Below the pieces are notes generated by a model that saw nothing but the letters and a program-made list of their open reading frames with translations, made no database searches and had not been told where the DNA came from. A DNA stretch of 64,000 bases from an uncultured Eubacteriales bacterium (GTDB lineage: Bacteria > Bacillota > Clostridia > Oscillospirales > Acutalibacteraceae), in the NCBI GenBank assembly GCA_900316385.1, contig ONCP01000003.1:1-64000 (forward strand), written 5' to 3'. How positions within the stretch are numbered: the stretch's first letter is position 1; every line of letters starts with the position of its first letter. A program made the position numbers and the translations under genes. Below, piece after piece: positions 1-8,701 of this stretch.

Positions 1-1
1 T

Positions 2-712
2 CACAACAACAACGGCTCCAGCGATACAGGCGACGCTCTCTTAGTTGAAAACTGCAACTATCCCGGCGGCTCACCCTCTATCGAAATCAAGGGCGGTACC
101 TTCAACTCCGCTAACGGTCAGGCTGTTGCCAGCTATGCTCAGAACGAGAACTATCCCGAGGTTAACAACTTCATCAGCGGCGGTACTTTCTCAAGCGACG
201 TTTCCGAGCTCGCAGTAAGCGGCAAAGAAGCAGCGGCTAACGCATACGGCAGATATAAAATCGTAACTGCTACAAACCCGCTTACAGCTAACCAGATGGT
301 TATTGAGGCTTACCAGAACAAGACTGATAAGTCTAGTGTGTCTACAAGCGACGATGGCAACAACATCAACACAAAGGGCGTTCGTATTATCACAAAGTTT
401 GATAAAACTACAATCGGCGCTACCGAGTACGGTTACATCGTTGGTAAGTACAGCGGCAACAAGACTGTTGACCAGATGGACTTCACAAGACTGAACACTA
501 ACAACGGTGCTAAGAAGATCGACTGCACAGACTCAACAAACACCATCACCGGTCTCGGCGAGGACTACGTAACACTTGCTGTTAACGGTATGGCTGCGGG
601 CGAAAAGGTTGTTGCTCGTTTCTACGCTGTTGTAAACGGTGAAACATACTATTCGGATTATATCAGTGCGTTTGGTAACGCTAACGGCGGCATTCTTGCC
701 GTAATGGCATAA
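2..712 (+). CDS. C-terminal part of a repetitive secreted/surface protein (5' end outside window)
   Basis: The frame is open from the first bases of the window with no stop, so the gene begins upstream; the ATG at 296 is internal. At least 236 residues are visible. The text is rich in Asn, Gly, Ser and Thr and contains two GGTF motifs (IKGGTFNS and SGGTFSS), typical of the beta-helical repeat of Clostridia adhesin-like proteins. The last 130 residues read like an Ig- or fibronectin-like module ending ...GILAVMA, with no sortase motif or dockerin. A perfect AAGGAGG just after the stop leads into the next small gene, so the two are probably co-transcribed. The surface role is inferred from composition and is not a firm family match. 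Confidence 0.7.
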   Translation, partial: HNNNGSSDTGDALLVENCNYPGGSPSIEIKGGTFNSANGQAVASYAQNENYPEVNNFISGGTFSSDVSELAVSGKEAAANAYGRYKIVTATNPLTANQMVIEAYQNKTDKSSVSTSDDGNNINTKGVRIITKFDKTTIGATEYGYIVGKYSGNKTVDQMDFTRLNTNNGAKKIDCTDSTNTITGLGEDYVTLAVNGMAAGEKVVARFYAVVNGETYYSDYISAFGNANGGILAVMA

Positions 713-727
713 GGAGGAGATACTACT

Positions 728-898
728 ATGAAAACTTTATACACTTCTCCTGTAATTACAGTTGAGGAATTAACAAAGGTTGACGTGCTCTGCGCTTCCA
801 CAGAGGTTCACAACGCGAACGCTCCCGGTATCAGTGGTACTTATGATAACGCGGATCAGAAGTTCAGCACACTCGCCGATTTCTCCAACTTCATGTAA
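728..898 (+). CDS. 56-residue small protein of unknown function
   Basis: This small gene starts at ATG 728 behind AAGGAGGAGATACTACT and stops at 896-898, followed at once by a strong terminator. The product begins MKTLYTSPVITVEELTKVDV and continues LCASTEVHN, then a Gly/Asn/Asp-rich tail ending in FSNFM. The pattern K..Y..P.I.VEE....DVL..S is common in short uncharacterised Clostridia proteins. There is no signal peptide or membrane segment. It lies 15 bp after a surface-protein gene and is likely in the same mRNA. A leader/core layout resembling a peptide precursor can be imagined, but no modifying enzyme is visible nearby. Function unknown. Confidence 0.65.
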   Translation: MKTLYTSPVITVEELTKVDVLCASTEVHNANAPGISGTYDNADQKFSTLADFSNFM

Positions 899-919
899 TT
901 TTATAGGAATTACGACTTT

Positions 920-953
920 CGCGGAAGGCATTTTGCCTTCCGCGATTTTTTTC
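920..953 (+). terminator. Intrinsic terminator of the surface-protein/small-protein transcript
   Basis: CGCGGAAGGC, a short loop of mostly T, and GCCTTCCGCG form a perfect 10-bp stem, followed by ATTTTTTTC. Confidence 0.85.
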
Positions 954-974
954 GAGTCGCAATCTGCGCGCCGA

Positions 975-1746
975 TGAATACAAATGTATTCAAAACTTTT
1001 ATTATAGCACGCCAAGCATTAAAAAATGTCTACATTTGTGTTCAATATGAAAAAGCCTTCTCCCTTGGGAGAAGGTGTCACGCTTCGCGTGACGGATGAG
1101 GGGTAGGGAATTTGTCAAAATCTTTGATTTTGGCGACAAATTGCCGTTATTGGTGTTTTATTAACGTCAAAGGCAGAGGAAAACTTGAGCTATCGGTTGC
1201 TTTCCACCTCATCCGACCAAATCGCGCTCTTGATGAACACAAATGTATTCATAACCTTTTATGATACCACATTGTTAATCTAAGAATGTCTACATTTGTA
1301 TTCAATATGAAAAAGCCCTCTCCTCAAGGAGAAGGCTAATCGCGCTCTCGATGAATACAAATGTATTCAAAACTTTTATTATAGCACGCCAAGCATTAAA
1401 AAATGTCTACATTTGTGTTCATTCCGTAGCTTTTGCACCGAGCCCGCGATCCTTCATTGAATACAAATGTATTCATAACCTTTAATGTTATCATATCGTT
1501 CTCCAAAGAATGTCTACATTTGTGTTCATTCCGTAACTTTTGCACTGAGTCCGCGATCCTTCGTTGAACACATATGTATTCATAACCTTTTATATTATCA
1601 TATCGTTCGCTAAGAATGTCTACATTTGTGTTCATTTCAAAAATTCACGCCCGAGCGCCGCTGTCTTTGAATACATATGTATTCATTTTTATTCCCTAAA
1701 GCGCATCTCCCGTGTTACGATCGCCAAATGAACACAAATGTATTCA
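975..1746. repeat. Twelve-copy 18-bp palindrome cluster (TGAAYACAWATGTATTCA)
   Basis: Copies start at 975, 1027, 1234, 1287, 1352, 1404, 1458, 1511, 1565, 1617, 1668 and 1729. Most are 51-54 bp apart. Ten of them form five composite units of about 70 bp: TGAAYACAWATGTATTCA, 34-35 bp of AT-rich sequence, then TGTCTACATTTGTRTTCA, which is close to the reverse complement of the first. Units at 975 and 1352 have identical middles. The 36-bp stretches after 1421 and 1528 are near copies of one another. No credible gene lies between 899 and 1864. Possible roles are a small inverted-repeat mobile element that multiplied in place, or an operator/nucleoid-protein array in front of nifJ. Confidence 0.85.
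1051..1230. repeat. MITE-like hairpin element, same family as repeats at 57.4-58.0 kb
   Basis: The left end has two hairpins (CCTTCTCCC/GGGAGAAGG and GTCACGC/GCGTGAC) followed by GGATGAGG. The right end is TTTCCACCTCATCCGACC, whose CCTCATCC is complementary to the left GGATGAGG. The same 18 bases recur near 57960. A small fragment of the family (CCCTCTCCTCAAGGAGAAGG) also sits near 1316-1335, between palindrome units. There is no open frame of note inside. Confidence 0.7.
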
Positions 1747-1776
1747 TTAACAGTCAAACAAATTCCGCGTAAACAC

Positions 1777-1805
1777 TTTACTTTTCCGACAAAACGTGAT
1801 AAAAT
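1777..1805 (+). promoter_or_regulatory. Likely sigma-A promoter of nifJ
   Basis: TTTACT (1777-1782), 17 bp, TAAAAT (1800-1805), about 60 bp ahead of the nifJ start and just downstream of the palindrome cluster. Confidence 0.6.
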
Positions 1806-1864
1806 TTAGAGTGATTTAATATGTGTAACATATTTCTCAATTTTTTAAGGAGGACATAATCAAA

Positions 1865-4800
1865 ATGGCAAGAAAAATGAAAACCATGGATGGTAATACC
1901 GCCGTCGCGCACGCTTCTTATGCGTTTACCGATGTTGCGGCTATCTATCCTATCACCCCCTCTTCCGTTATGGCTGACGTTACCGATAACGAAGCCGCCA
2001 ACGGCAGAACCAACATTTTCGGACGCACTGTTCAGGTAACAGAAATGCAGTCCGAGGGCGGCGCCGCGGGCGCGGTTCACGGCTCTCTCGCCGCGGGCGC
2101 GTTAACTACCACCTACACCGCTTCTCAGGGACTTCTCCTTATGATCCCTAATATGTATAAGATTGCGGGTGAGCTCCTTCCGGGCGTTATCCACGTTTCC
2201 GCTCGTGCGCTCACATCTCACGCTCTCTCGATTTTCGGCGACCATTCCGATATCTACGCTTGCCGTCAGACAGGCTTCGCAATGCTCTGCTCGAACAACC
2301 CCCAGGAGTGTATGGATCTTACCGCGGTAGCTCATCTCACAGCTATCAAGGGCAGAGTTCCTTTCCTCCACTTCTTCGACGGCTTCCGTACATCTCACGA
2401 GATCCAGAAGATCGAGACATGGGATTACGCCGACCTCGAGGAGCTTCTTGACAAGGACGCTGTTGAGGCGTTCAGAAGAAGAAGCCTCAACCCCGAGCAC
2501 CCCGTAACAAGAGGTACCGCTCAGAACGACGATATCTTCTTCCAGGCAAGAGAAGCCTGTAACAAATACTACGACGCGGTTCCCGAGGTTGTAGTTGAGT
2601 ACATGAACAAGGTCAACGCCAAGATCGGCACAAACTACAAGCCCTTCAACTACTACGGCGCAGAGGACGCCGAGCACGTTATCGTTGCTATGGGTTCCGT
2701 TTGCGACACGATCGAGGAAGTTGTTGACTACCTCAACGCCGCCGGCGAGAAGGTCGGTCTCTTAAAGGTTAGACTTTATCGTCCCTTTGTTGCCGACTAT
2801 CTCCTCTCCGAGCTTCCCAAGACCGTTAAGACTATCTCTGTTCTTGACAGAACAAAAGAGCCCGGCTCCATCGGCGAGCCCCTTTACCTCGACGTTCTCG
2901 CCGCCATCAACGGCTCCGACTTCGCGGGCGTTAAGGTTTACACAGGCCGCTACGGCTTAGGCTCAAAGGATACTACTCCCGCGGATATGATCGCCGTTTA
3001 CAGAAACGCCGAGTCCGCTTCTCCCAAGAGACGCTTCACCGTCGGCATCGTTGACGACGTTACAAACCTCTCTCTCCCGAGAGTTGAGAACCCCGACACA
3101 ACTCCCGAGGGCACAACCTCGTGTAAGTTCTGGGGTCTCGGCGCGGACGGTACCGTAGGCGCCAACAAGAACTCCATCAAGATCATCGGCGATAACACCG
3201 ATATGTACGCTCAGGGCTACTTCGCTTACGACTCCAAGAAGTCGGGCGGTCTTACTGTTTCCCATCTGCGTTTCGGTCACAAGCCGATCAAGTCCACATA
3301 CTATGTTTCCAAGGCTGACTTCGTTGCCTGTCACAATCCTTCCTATGTTGACAAGTACGAGATCGTTGAGGACCTCAAGGAAGGCGGTTCCTTCCTTCTC
3401 AACTGCGCTTGGGATGTTGACGAGCTCACAAAGAGACTCCCCGGCAAGATGAAGAGAATCCTTGCCGAGAGAAAGATCAACTTCTACACCGTTGACGCTA
3501 TCGCTATCGGTAAGGAGATCGGTCTCGGAAGCCGCGTTAACACTATCCTCCAGTCCGCGTTCTTCAAGATCGCCGACATTATCCCCGCCGACCACGCCAA
3601 GGAGCTCATGAAGGAAGCCGCCAAGAAGTCCTATATGAAGAAGGGCCAGGCTATCGTTGACATGAACTACGCCGCTATCGACGCAGGTATGGAGAACCTC
3701 AAGAAGGTTGAGATCCCCGCAGAGTGGGCTAACTCCGAGGATGACGCCGTTGTTGATAAGGCGGCAGGTGAGGGCAAGCTCGTTGAGTATGTTAACAAGG
3801 TTCTCAAGCCTGTTAACGCTTACAAGGGCAACCAGCTCCCCGTTTCCGCGTTTATGGATTATGTTGACGGCACATGTCCGCAGGGTTCCGCCGCTTTCGA
3901 GAAGCGCGGTATCGCCGTAGACGTTCCCGAGTGGCAGCCCGACAACTGTATCCAGTGTAACAAGTGCGCTATTGTATGTCCGCACGCTGTTATCCGTCCC
4001 GTTATTATGACAGACGCTGAGGTCGACGCCGCTCCTGTCGATACAAAGACAGCCGTTGCCACAGGCCTCAAGGAATATAAATTCGTTATGACTGTTTCTA
4101 CCCTCGACTGCACAGGCTGCGGCGCTTGCGCTCAGGTTTGCCCGGGCAAGAAGGGTGAGAAGGCTCTCGTTATGAAGCCCATCGACAGCCAGAGAAAGTA
4201 TCAGGCGGTATTTGATTACGGCACAAGCCTCGATCCCAAGCCTGAGGTTGACGAGAAGTTCAAGATCTCGACAGTTAAGGGCAGCCAGTTCCGTCAGCCC
4301 CTCCTCGAATTCTCGGGCGCTTGCGCAGGCTGCGGCGAAACTCCTTACGCCAAGCTTGTTACTCAGCTCTTCGGCGACAGAATGTTCATCGCCAACGCGA
4401 CAGGTTGTTCTTCAATCTGGGGCGGCTCGGCTCCTGCTACTCCTTACACCGTTAACAAGGAAGGCAGAGGTCCCGCTTGGATGAACTCCCTCTTCGAGGA
4501 TAACGCCGAGTTCGGTCTCGGTATGGCTCTCGGTCAGAAGGCTATCCGCAACCGTCTTGCCGAGTATGTTGCTCAGATCAAGGAAGGCACCTCTAAGGAC
4601 AGCCTCAAGGACGCTTGCCAGACCTATCTTGACACACTCTCCGACTCGCTCGCTTCCAGAGCCGCTACCGACGCTCTTATCGCTGAGCTCGAGCAGGCTG
4701 ACGACGCTGTTAAGGAGCTCGCTCAGAAGACACTCGTTGACAAGGACGAGCTCGCCAAGAAGTCTATGTGGATCTTCGGCGGCGACGGCTGGGCTTATGA

Positions 4801-5419
4801 TATCGGCTTCGGCGGTCTCGACCACGTAATCGCTTCCGGTGAGAACGTTAACATCCTCGTATTCGATACAGAGGTTTACTCCAACACAGGCGGTCAGGCA
4901 TCCAAGGCTACACCTGTCGGCTCTATCGCTCAGTTTGCAGCTGCCGGTAAGTCTGTTAAGAAGAAGGATCTCGCCGCTATCGCTATGAGCTACGGTTATG
5001 TATATGTTGCTCAGGTCGCTATGGGCGCTAACAACAATCAGGTTCTCAAGGCTATGATCGAGGCCGAGAGCTATGACGGTCCTTCGATCATCATCGCTTA
5101 CGCTCCCTGTATCAACCACGGTATCAAGGGCGGTATGGGTATTGCTCAGCTTGAGGAGCAGAAGGCTGTTGACGCGGGTTACTGGAACATCTTCCGTTAT
5201 GATCCTCGTCTCGCTGAGGAAGGCAAGAATCCGTTTATTCTTGACTCCAAGGCTCCCACAGCTTCTTATCGTGACTTCATTATGGGTGAGGTTCGTTACA
5301 ACGCGCTTTCACGTAAATTCCCCGAGAGAGCGGAAACTCTCTTTGAGAAGGCTGAGAAGTACGCGGAGCAGAAGTACGCTCACCTCGAGAAGCTCGCTTC
5401 CTTCGAGGACGCTACCTGA
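1865..5419 (+). CDS. nifJ: Pyruvate:ferredoxin (flavodoxin) oxidoreductase
   Basis: This is a single-chain, 1184-residue PFOR, the usual length for the homodimeric enzyme. It decarboxylates pyruvate with CoA to acetyl-CoA and CO2, passing electrons to ferredoxin, and is a core enzyme of anaerobic energy metabolism in the cytoplasm. Visible features: N-terminal pyruvate-binding domain (YPITPSSVMAD near residue 30), transketolase-like and gamma domains to about 630, a ferredoxin domain with two Cys clusters (CIQCNKCAIVCPH from C695; CTGCGACAQVCPG from C749), and a C-terminal TPP domain (GDGWAYDIGFGG around D974; NTGGQ). A late Cys in PCINHGIKGGM probably ligates the proximal cluster. The start is fixed by AAGGAGG at 1849. 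Codon use is strongly biased, as expected of a highly expressed gene. It has its own promoter and terminator. Confidence 0.97.
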   Translation: MARKMKTMDGNTAVAHASYAFTDVAAIYPITPSSVMADVTDNEAANGRTNIFGRTVQVTEMQSEGGAAGAVHGSLAAGALTTTYTASQGLLLMIPNMYKIAGELLPGVIHVSARALTSHALSIFGDHSDIYACRQTGFAMLCSNNPQECMDLTAVAHLTAIKGRVPFLHFFDGFRTSHEIQKIETWDYADLEELLDKDAVEAFRRRSLNPEHPVTRGTAQNDDIFFQAREACNKYYDAVPEVVVEYMNKVNAKIGTNYKPFNYYGAEDAEHVIVAMGSVCDTIEEVVDYLNAAGEKVGLLKVRLYRPFVADYLLSELPKTVKTISVLDRTKEPGSIGEPLYLDVLAAINGSDFAGVKVYTGRYGLGSKDTTPADMIAVYRNAESASPKRRFTVGIVDDVTNLSLPRVENPDTTPEGTTSCKFWGLGADGTVGANKNSIKIIGDNTDMYAQGYFAYDSKKSGGLTVSHLRFGHKPIKSTYYVSKADFVACHNPSYVDKYEIVEDLKEGGSFLLNCAWDVDELTKRLPGKMKRILAERKINFYTVDAIAIGKEIGLGSRVNTILQSAFFKIADIIPADHAKELMKEAAKKSYMKKGQAIVDMNYAAIDAGMENLKKVEIPAEWANSEDDAVVDKAAGEGKLVEYVNKVLKPVNAYKGNQLPVSAFMDYVDGTCPQGSAAFEKRGIAVDVPEWQPDNCIQCNKCAIVCPHAVIRPVIMTDAEVDAAPVDTKTAVATGLKEYKFVMTVSTLDCTGCGACAQVCPGKKGEKALVMKPIDSQRKYQAVFDYGTSLDPKPEVDEKFKISTVKGSQFRQPLLEFSGACAGCGETPYAKLVTQLFGDRMFIANATGCSSIWGGSAPATPYTVNKEGRGPAWMNSLFEDNAEFGLGMALGQKAIRNRLAEYVAQIKEGTSKDSLKDACQTYLDTLSDSLASRAATDALIAELEQADDAVKELAQKTLVDKDELAKKSMWIFGGDGWAYDIGFGGLDHVIASGENVNILVFDTEVYSNTGGQASKATPVGSIAQFAAAGKSVKKKDLAAIAMSYGYVYVAQVAMGANNNQVLKAMIEAESYDGPSIIIAYAPCINHGIKGGMGIAQLEEQKAVDAGYWNIFRYDPRLAEEGKNPFILDSKAPTASYRDFIMGEVRYNALSRKFPERAETLFEKAEKYAEQKYAHLEKLASFEDAT

Positions 5420-5446
5420 TTCGGTACCGAATAAACCTAATAAATT

Positions 5447-5477
5447 CGGCTGTCGCTTAACGCGGCAGCCGTTTTTT
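5447..5477 (+). terminator. nifJ terminator, overlapping the spoIIID 3' end
   Basis: CGGCTGTCGC/GCGGCAGCCG forms a 10-bp stem (one G-T pair) followed by TTTTTT. The hairpin overlaps the last codons of the convergent spoIIID. Confidence 0.8.
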
Positions 5478-5723
5478 CATCATTTGGTATTTCCTTTTTG
5501 TCGCAATTCCGCCTCTGATGTGGCGCTCGGTCTTGTTGGTGTTCAGTATTTGCCGAACCTCTTTGTACAAGGCAGGATTCACTGTTCTCAACCTTTGGCT
5601 GACGTCCTTGTGAACCGTGCTTTTGCTGATCCCGAACTTCTTTGCCGCGCGGCGAACGGTCGCCTTGCTTTCTATTATGTATTCGCCGAGCATTGCCGCG
5701 CGTTCTTCCACTATCCCTTTCAA
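5457..5723 (-). CDS. spoIIID: Sporulation transcriptional regulator SpoIIID
   Basis: The 88-residue product matches the length and layout of SpoIIID, the mother-cell DNA-binding protein that switches gene expression during sigma-E/sigma-K stages of sporulation. A helix-turn-helix is visible at about residues 20-45 (ATVRRAAKKFGISKSTVHKD), followed by the conserved ERHIRGG...KRKY basic region. The start codon is TTG at 5723, chosen because GGGAGGGG lies 6-8 bp upstream. It is convergent with nifJ and appears monocistronic. Its presence indicates an endospore-forming lineage. Confidence 0.93.
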   Translation of the reverse strand: MKGIVEERAAMLGEYIIESKATVRRAAKKFGISKSTVHKDVSQRLRTVNPALYKEVRQILNTNKTERHIRGGIATKRKYQMMKKRLPR

Positions 5724-5795
5724 GCGTGACCCCTCCCGATGAGGTAATTTATGTTTAAGTGTATGCGTCGGGAGGTTGGAAAATTACACCGCCGA

Positions 5796-5824
5796 TTGAC
5801 TTTTTCGCGGCGGTAATTTATAAT
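5796..5824 (+). promoter_or_regulatory. Sigma-A promoter of the transglutaminase-like gene
   Basis: TTGACT, 17 bp, TATAAT. The -10 box overlaps the ATG at 5823, so that codon would not be transcribed and the gene must start at 5850. Confidence 0.8.
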
Positions 5825-5849
5825 GAAAATGTATAGGGAGGTTGTTTCA

Positions 5850-7952
5850 ATGAAAAGAAAAATTGCTTTTTTCCTGGTTTTTTCATTGATTTTTTCGTCG
5901 TTTTTCGCGTTAACTCCTCTTTCGGCTTACGCCGAGGAAACCGAGCTCACCGACGAGTACTCCGAGGACGGACTTTTGGGAAGATATTCGCCGTCGGAGA
6001 TCTACGCTTTGTACCCCGAGGCGGGAGCTTATATCGCTTCTCAGCTCCGTGAGCTCAGCGACAGCATCGACCTGAGAGCTTATCAGCTGAACGGCGAGGA
6101 TATGGGCGATATCTTTTACAGCGCGGTAAGCGAAAACCCCGATATCTTTTATGTTCTTTCCAATGTTATCAACGTAACGGCGACTTACGGAGGTACCGTC
6201 GTGAGGATCCAGCCGCAATATACCTTTGACAAGGCGGAAATACCTGCCGCTGTCGAGCGTTTTAACAAAGCTGCCGAAAAAATCCTTTCGGGTGTTGACA
6301 GCTCGTGGGACGAAATAACAAAAGCGCGATATATTCACGATATGCTGGCTCAGTATACCGAGTACGCGCTTGATTACGCTTCGATTAGCAACTCCGATCC
6401 CGATTTTTACGAAAAAATGAGGATATACAACGCCTACGGAGCGCTGGTCGACAATAAGGCAGTCTGCGAAGGCTATACAATGGCTTATGATTACCTGCTT
6501 TCGCGCGTCGGCGTCAGAGGCTGCTATGTCCGCAGCGCGGTCGCGCGCCACGCGTGGTCTATGGTACAGATCGGCGGCAAGTATTACCACGTTGACGTTA
6601 CCCACGACGACCCGATCTATGACAACCTCGGAAGGGCAAATCACAATAACTTTCTCAAGAGCGACGCGTTTTTTGCCGCCGACGGCGACGAAAATCACGT
6701 AAAGTGGATCTTCGGTGAAAAAGCCGACGATACAAGCCTCGATAATATGTGGTGGAACGAGATCGGAACCGCTATTTACCGCTATAACGGCGATGATTAT
6801 TATGTTGACCGAAGCTTTGACAGCGAGGGAAAATTCGCGATAGTCGCGAGAAACGCAGAGAACGGAAACGAGAGAAAAATATATAAAAGCTCGGCAAAAT
6901 GGAGTGTAAAAGAAAATCCCGGATACTTCTGGGTAAAAGCGTTCAGTTTTTTGACCGCGGACGACGAGTATTTCTATTTCAACGATACAAATAATATTTT
7001 CCGAATGAAAAAGGGCGAAAGCACCGCCGAAACGGTATACACAAAGCCCGATATTGAGGAAAACGACATTTACGGTATGGCGTTCGGAGCGGACGGTTCT
7101 CTGTATGTATCGATCAAGGAAAATCCGAATATAGCCGATACGGTGATCAAAACAGAAATACGGGCGGTTGAAAACGCACAAACACAGCCTGTGACCGAAG
7201 CGCCGACAACAGCCGAACCCACAACGGCAGAGCCGACTACGGAAGCTCCGACGACAGCCGAGCCTACAACGGCTGAGCCGACTACGGAAGCGCCGACGAC
7301 CGCCGAGCCTACAACGGCAGAGCCGACTACGGAAGCGCCGACGACCGCCGAGCCTACAACGGCAGAGCCGACTACGGAAGCGCCGACAACAGCCGAACCC
7401 ACAACGGCAGAACCGACAACGGAAGCGCCGACGACCGCCGAGCCTACAACGGCAGAACCGACGACGGAAGCTCCGACAACAGCCGAGCCTACAACGGCAG
7501 AACCGACTACGGAAGCGCCCAAACCGAAGGTAGTTAAGAAAACAAAGACCTTGTATTTGAAATACAAGGCGGAAATTATAATATCAAAGGACGGTCCGTA
7601 TACCTACACAACAAGCAACAAAAAGATCGCGACCGTCAATTCAAAGGGAATCGTTACCGCGAAAAAGGCGGGAAAAGTTGTCATTACCGCTAAATCAGAC
7701 AAGCTGATCGTCAAATTTACCGTTACCGTTAAGAATCCTACCCTTAACAAAACAAAGCTGACGCTCAAAAAGGGCAAAAGCTTTACCTTGAAGGTCAAGG
7801 GAGGAACAGGAAAAATCACCTTTAAATCCTCCAACAAAAAGATCGTAAGTGTTAGCTCAAAGGGCAAGCTTAAGGCGGTAAAAAAGGGTAAGGCAACGAT
7901 CACGGTAAGCGTCAGCGGAATCAAGCTTAAATGTAAAATAACCGTAAAATAA
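5850..7952 (+). CDS. Secreted transglutaminase-like protein with Thr/Pro repeat linker and Ig-like C-terminus
   Basis: The 700-residue precursor starts at ATG 5850 (GGGAGG 9 bp upstream). A signal peptide is clear (MKRKIAFFLVFSLIFSSFFA..., cleavage near AYA). A transglutaminase/cysteine-protease-like domain spans about residues 130-270, with a plausible catalytic triad: C206 in AVCEGY, H234 in RHAWS and D249 in YYHVDVTH. About 170 residues of beta-propeller-like text follow, then seven exact copies of a 15-residue Thr/Pro/Glu/Ala unit (TEAPTTAEPTTAEPT), then an Ig-like BIG2-type region (SNKKIATVNSKGIVTAKKAG and again SNKKIVSVSSKGKLKAVKKG). No sortase motif is seen. Likely a cell-surface or secreted protein acting on peptides or the wall; the substrate is unknown. 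Confidence 0.85.
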   Translation: MKRKIAFFLVFSLIFSSFFALTPLSAYAEETELTDEYSEDGLLGRYSPSEIYALYPEAGAYIASQLRELSDSIDLRAYQLNGEDMGDIFYSAVSENPDIFYVLSNVINVTATYGGTVVRIQPQYTFDKAEIPAAVERFNKAAEKILSGVDSSWDEITKARYIHDMLAQYTEYALDYASISNSDPDFYEKMRIYNAYGALVDNKAVCEGYTMAYDYLLSRVGVRGCYVRSAVARHAWSMVQIGGKYYHVDVTHDDPIYDNLGRANHNNFLKSDAFFAADGDENHVKWIFGEKADDTSLDNMWWNEIGTAIYRYNGDDYYVDRSFDSEGKFAIVARNAENGNERKIYKSSAKWSVKENPGYFWVKAFSFLTADDEYFYFNDTNNIFRMKKGESTAETVYTKPDIEENDIYGMAFGADGSLYVSIKENPNIADTVIKTEIRAVENAQTQPVTEAPTTAEPTTAEPTTEAPTTAEPTTAEPTTEAPTTAEPTTAEPTTEAPTTAEPTTAEPTTEAPTTAEPTTAEPTTEAPTTAEPTTAEPTTEAPTTAEPTTAEPTTEAPKPKVVKKTKTLYLKYKAEIIISKDGPYTYTTSNKKIATVNSKGIVTAKKAGKVVITAKSDKLIVKFTVTVKNPTLNKTKLTLKKGKSFTLKVKGGTGKITFKSSNKKIVSVSSKGKLKAVKKGKATITVSVSGIKLKCKITVK
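7194..7508 (+). repeat. Seven tandem 45-bp units encoding TEAPTTAEPTTAEPT
   Basis: The 315-bp tract is exactly seven units; differences between units are mostly synonymous. It encodes an extended, probably glycosylated or stalk-like linker. Confidence 0.95.
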
Positions 7953-7956
7953 CGCG

Positions 7957-7985
7957 AGGGCTGTCATTCGGACAGCCCTTTTGCT
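7957..7985. terminator. Terminator between convergent genes
   Basis: GGGCTGTC-ATTCG-GACAGCCC followed by TTTTGCTT on the plus strand, between the stop at 7952 and the convergent stop at 7985. Confidence 0.75.
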
Positions 7986-8674
7986 TACGGTTTTTCTTTT
8001 GTGAGGTATTCGATGCTTCGCTCGATCGCGTCCTTGCTTTTGCCAAAGTCCTTGCCGTTGTTTCGGTAGTCAAACATCGAGCAGAAATATGTGATGTCGT
8101 CCTTTAGCTCGGCGAGCTTGTTTTTGGTGAGGTTGTAGGTGTCCTCGTGGAACTGCTTCATAAATTTTGAGCTCACGCCGCCCTTTCCGATAGCGTCGCG
8201 CATGATCAGCGCGTAGTGATTGAGGCAGATGTAGGGCTGTTCACGGTAAAGCGCGCGGAATTCCTCGGATTTTTGATATTCAGACAGTACGGTTGAGAGC
8301 AGATGGTGGATGTCGCGGTCGATCCTGTCGCAGACATAGCAGGTTTTATCCAGATTTTCGATCCTCTCAATTGACTTTTTGTCGGGCTTTGAGCCTGGCT
8401 TTTGAGGGAGTACCTCGTTCATAACGGCCTTGAGGTGGCTTTCAAGGATCAAAGCGTTCGGGAGCTTCTGTCCGACGGTGAACATTTTGGAGAAATGACG
8501 GTGACAAAAGCCTTTTTTGTTCGTTTCGATCCTGATGTTCGGCTCCATCATCGCGTCTCCGACGATAAACTCAACATAGTTTTTTTCCAGCATTTCCTCC
8601 ATACGGCAAATCGGACAGCCGTCCTTCGGTTTGAAAAGGTCGTTGATCGGTATGGTCGTGATGTTTTCTTTCAT
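7985..8674 (-). CDS. Cys/His-rich cytosolic protein, DUF6062-like
   Basis: A 229-residue protein with no signal peptide. It carries paired metal-site-like motifs: CPIC (C20, C23), GFCHRHF, then a second set CYVCDRI and ICLNHYA, so the chain looks like two similar halves each with CxxC followed by C-x-x-H. This arrangement recalls the uncharacterised DUF6062 family of Clostridia; the family name is from memory and unconfirmed. A zinc- or metal-binding role is inferred. The ATG is preceded by GAGGTGG. It is divergent from the glycosylase gene and shares a symmetrical promoter region with it. Confidence 0.75.
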   Translation of the reverse strand: MKENITTIPINDLFKPKDGCPICRMEEMLEKNYVEFIVGDAMMEPNIRIETNKKGFCHRHFSKMFTVGQKLPNALILESHLKAVMNEVLPQKPGSKPDKKSIERIENLDKTCYVCDRIDRDIHHLLSTVLSEYQKSEEFRALYREQPYICLNHYALIMRDAIGKGGVSSKFMKQFHEDTYNLTKNKLAELKDDITYFCSMFDYRNNGKDFGKSKDAIERSIEYLTKEKP

Positions 8675-8701
8675 AATCCACCTCGCAATTTTTCTTGTTT
8701 T

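Noticed and set aside
1396..1635. Minus-strand 79-residue open frame in the palindrome cluster
   Set aside because: It is a translation of the repeat itself, with no SD or protein-like composition.
975..1746. CRISPR-like spacing of repeated palindromes
   Set aside because: Repeat orientation alternates, repeats are only 18 bp, spacers recur almost unchanged and no cas gene is visible.
2963..3985. Minus-strand frame opposite nifJ
   Set aside because: Antisense shadow of a highly expressed gene; nifJ motifs cover this region.
5823..5849. Earlier ATG for the transglutaminase-like gene
   Set aside because: The ATG overlaps the -10 box; the signal peptide and SD fit ATG 5850.
7070..7567. Minus-strand frame of VVGSAVVGASV repeats opposite the Thr/Pro tract
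   Set aside because: It is the antisense of a 45-bp coding repeat; no SD or promoter.
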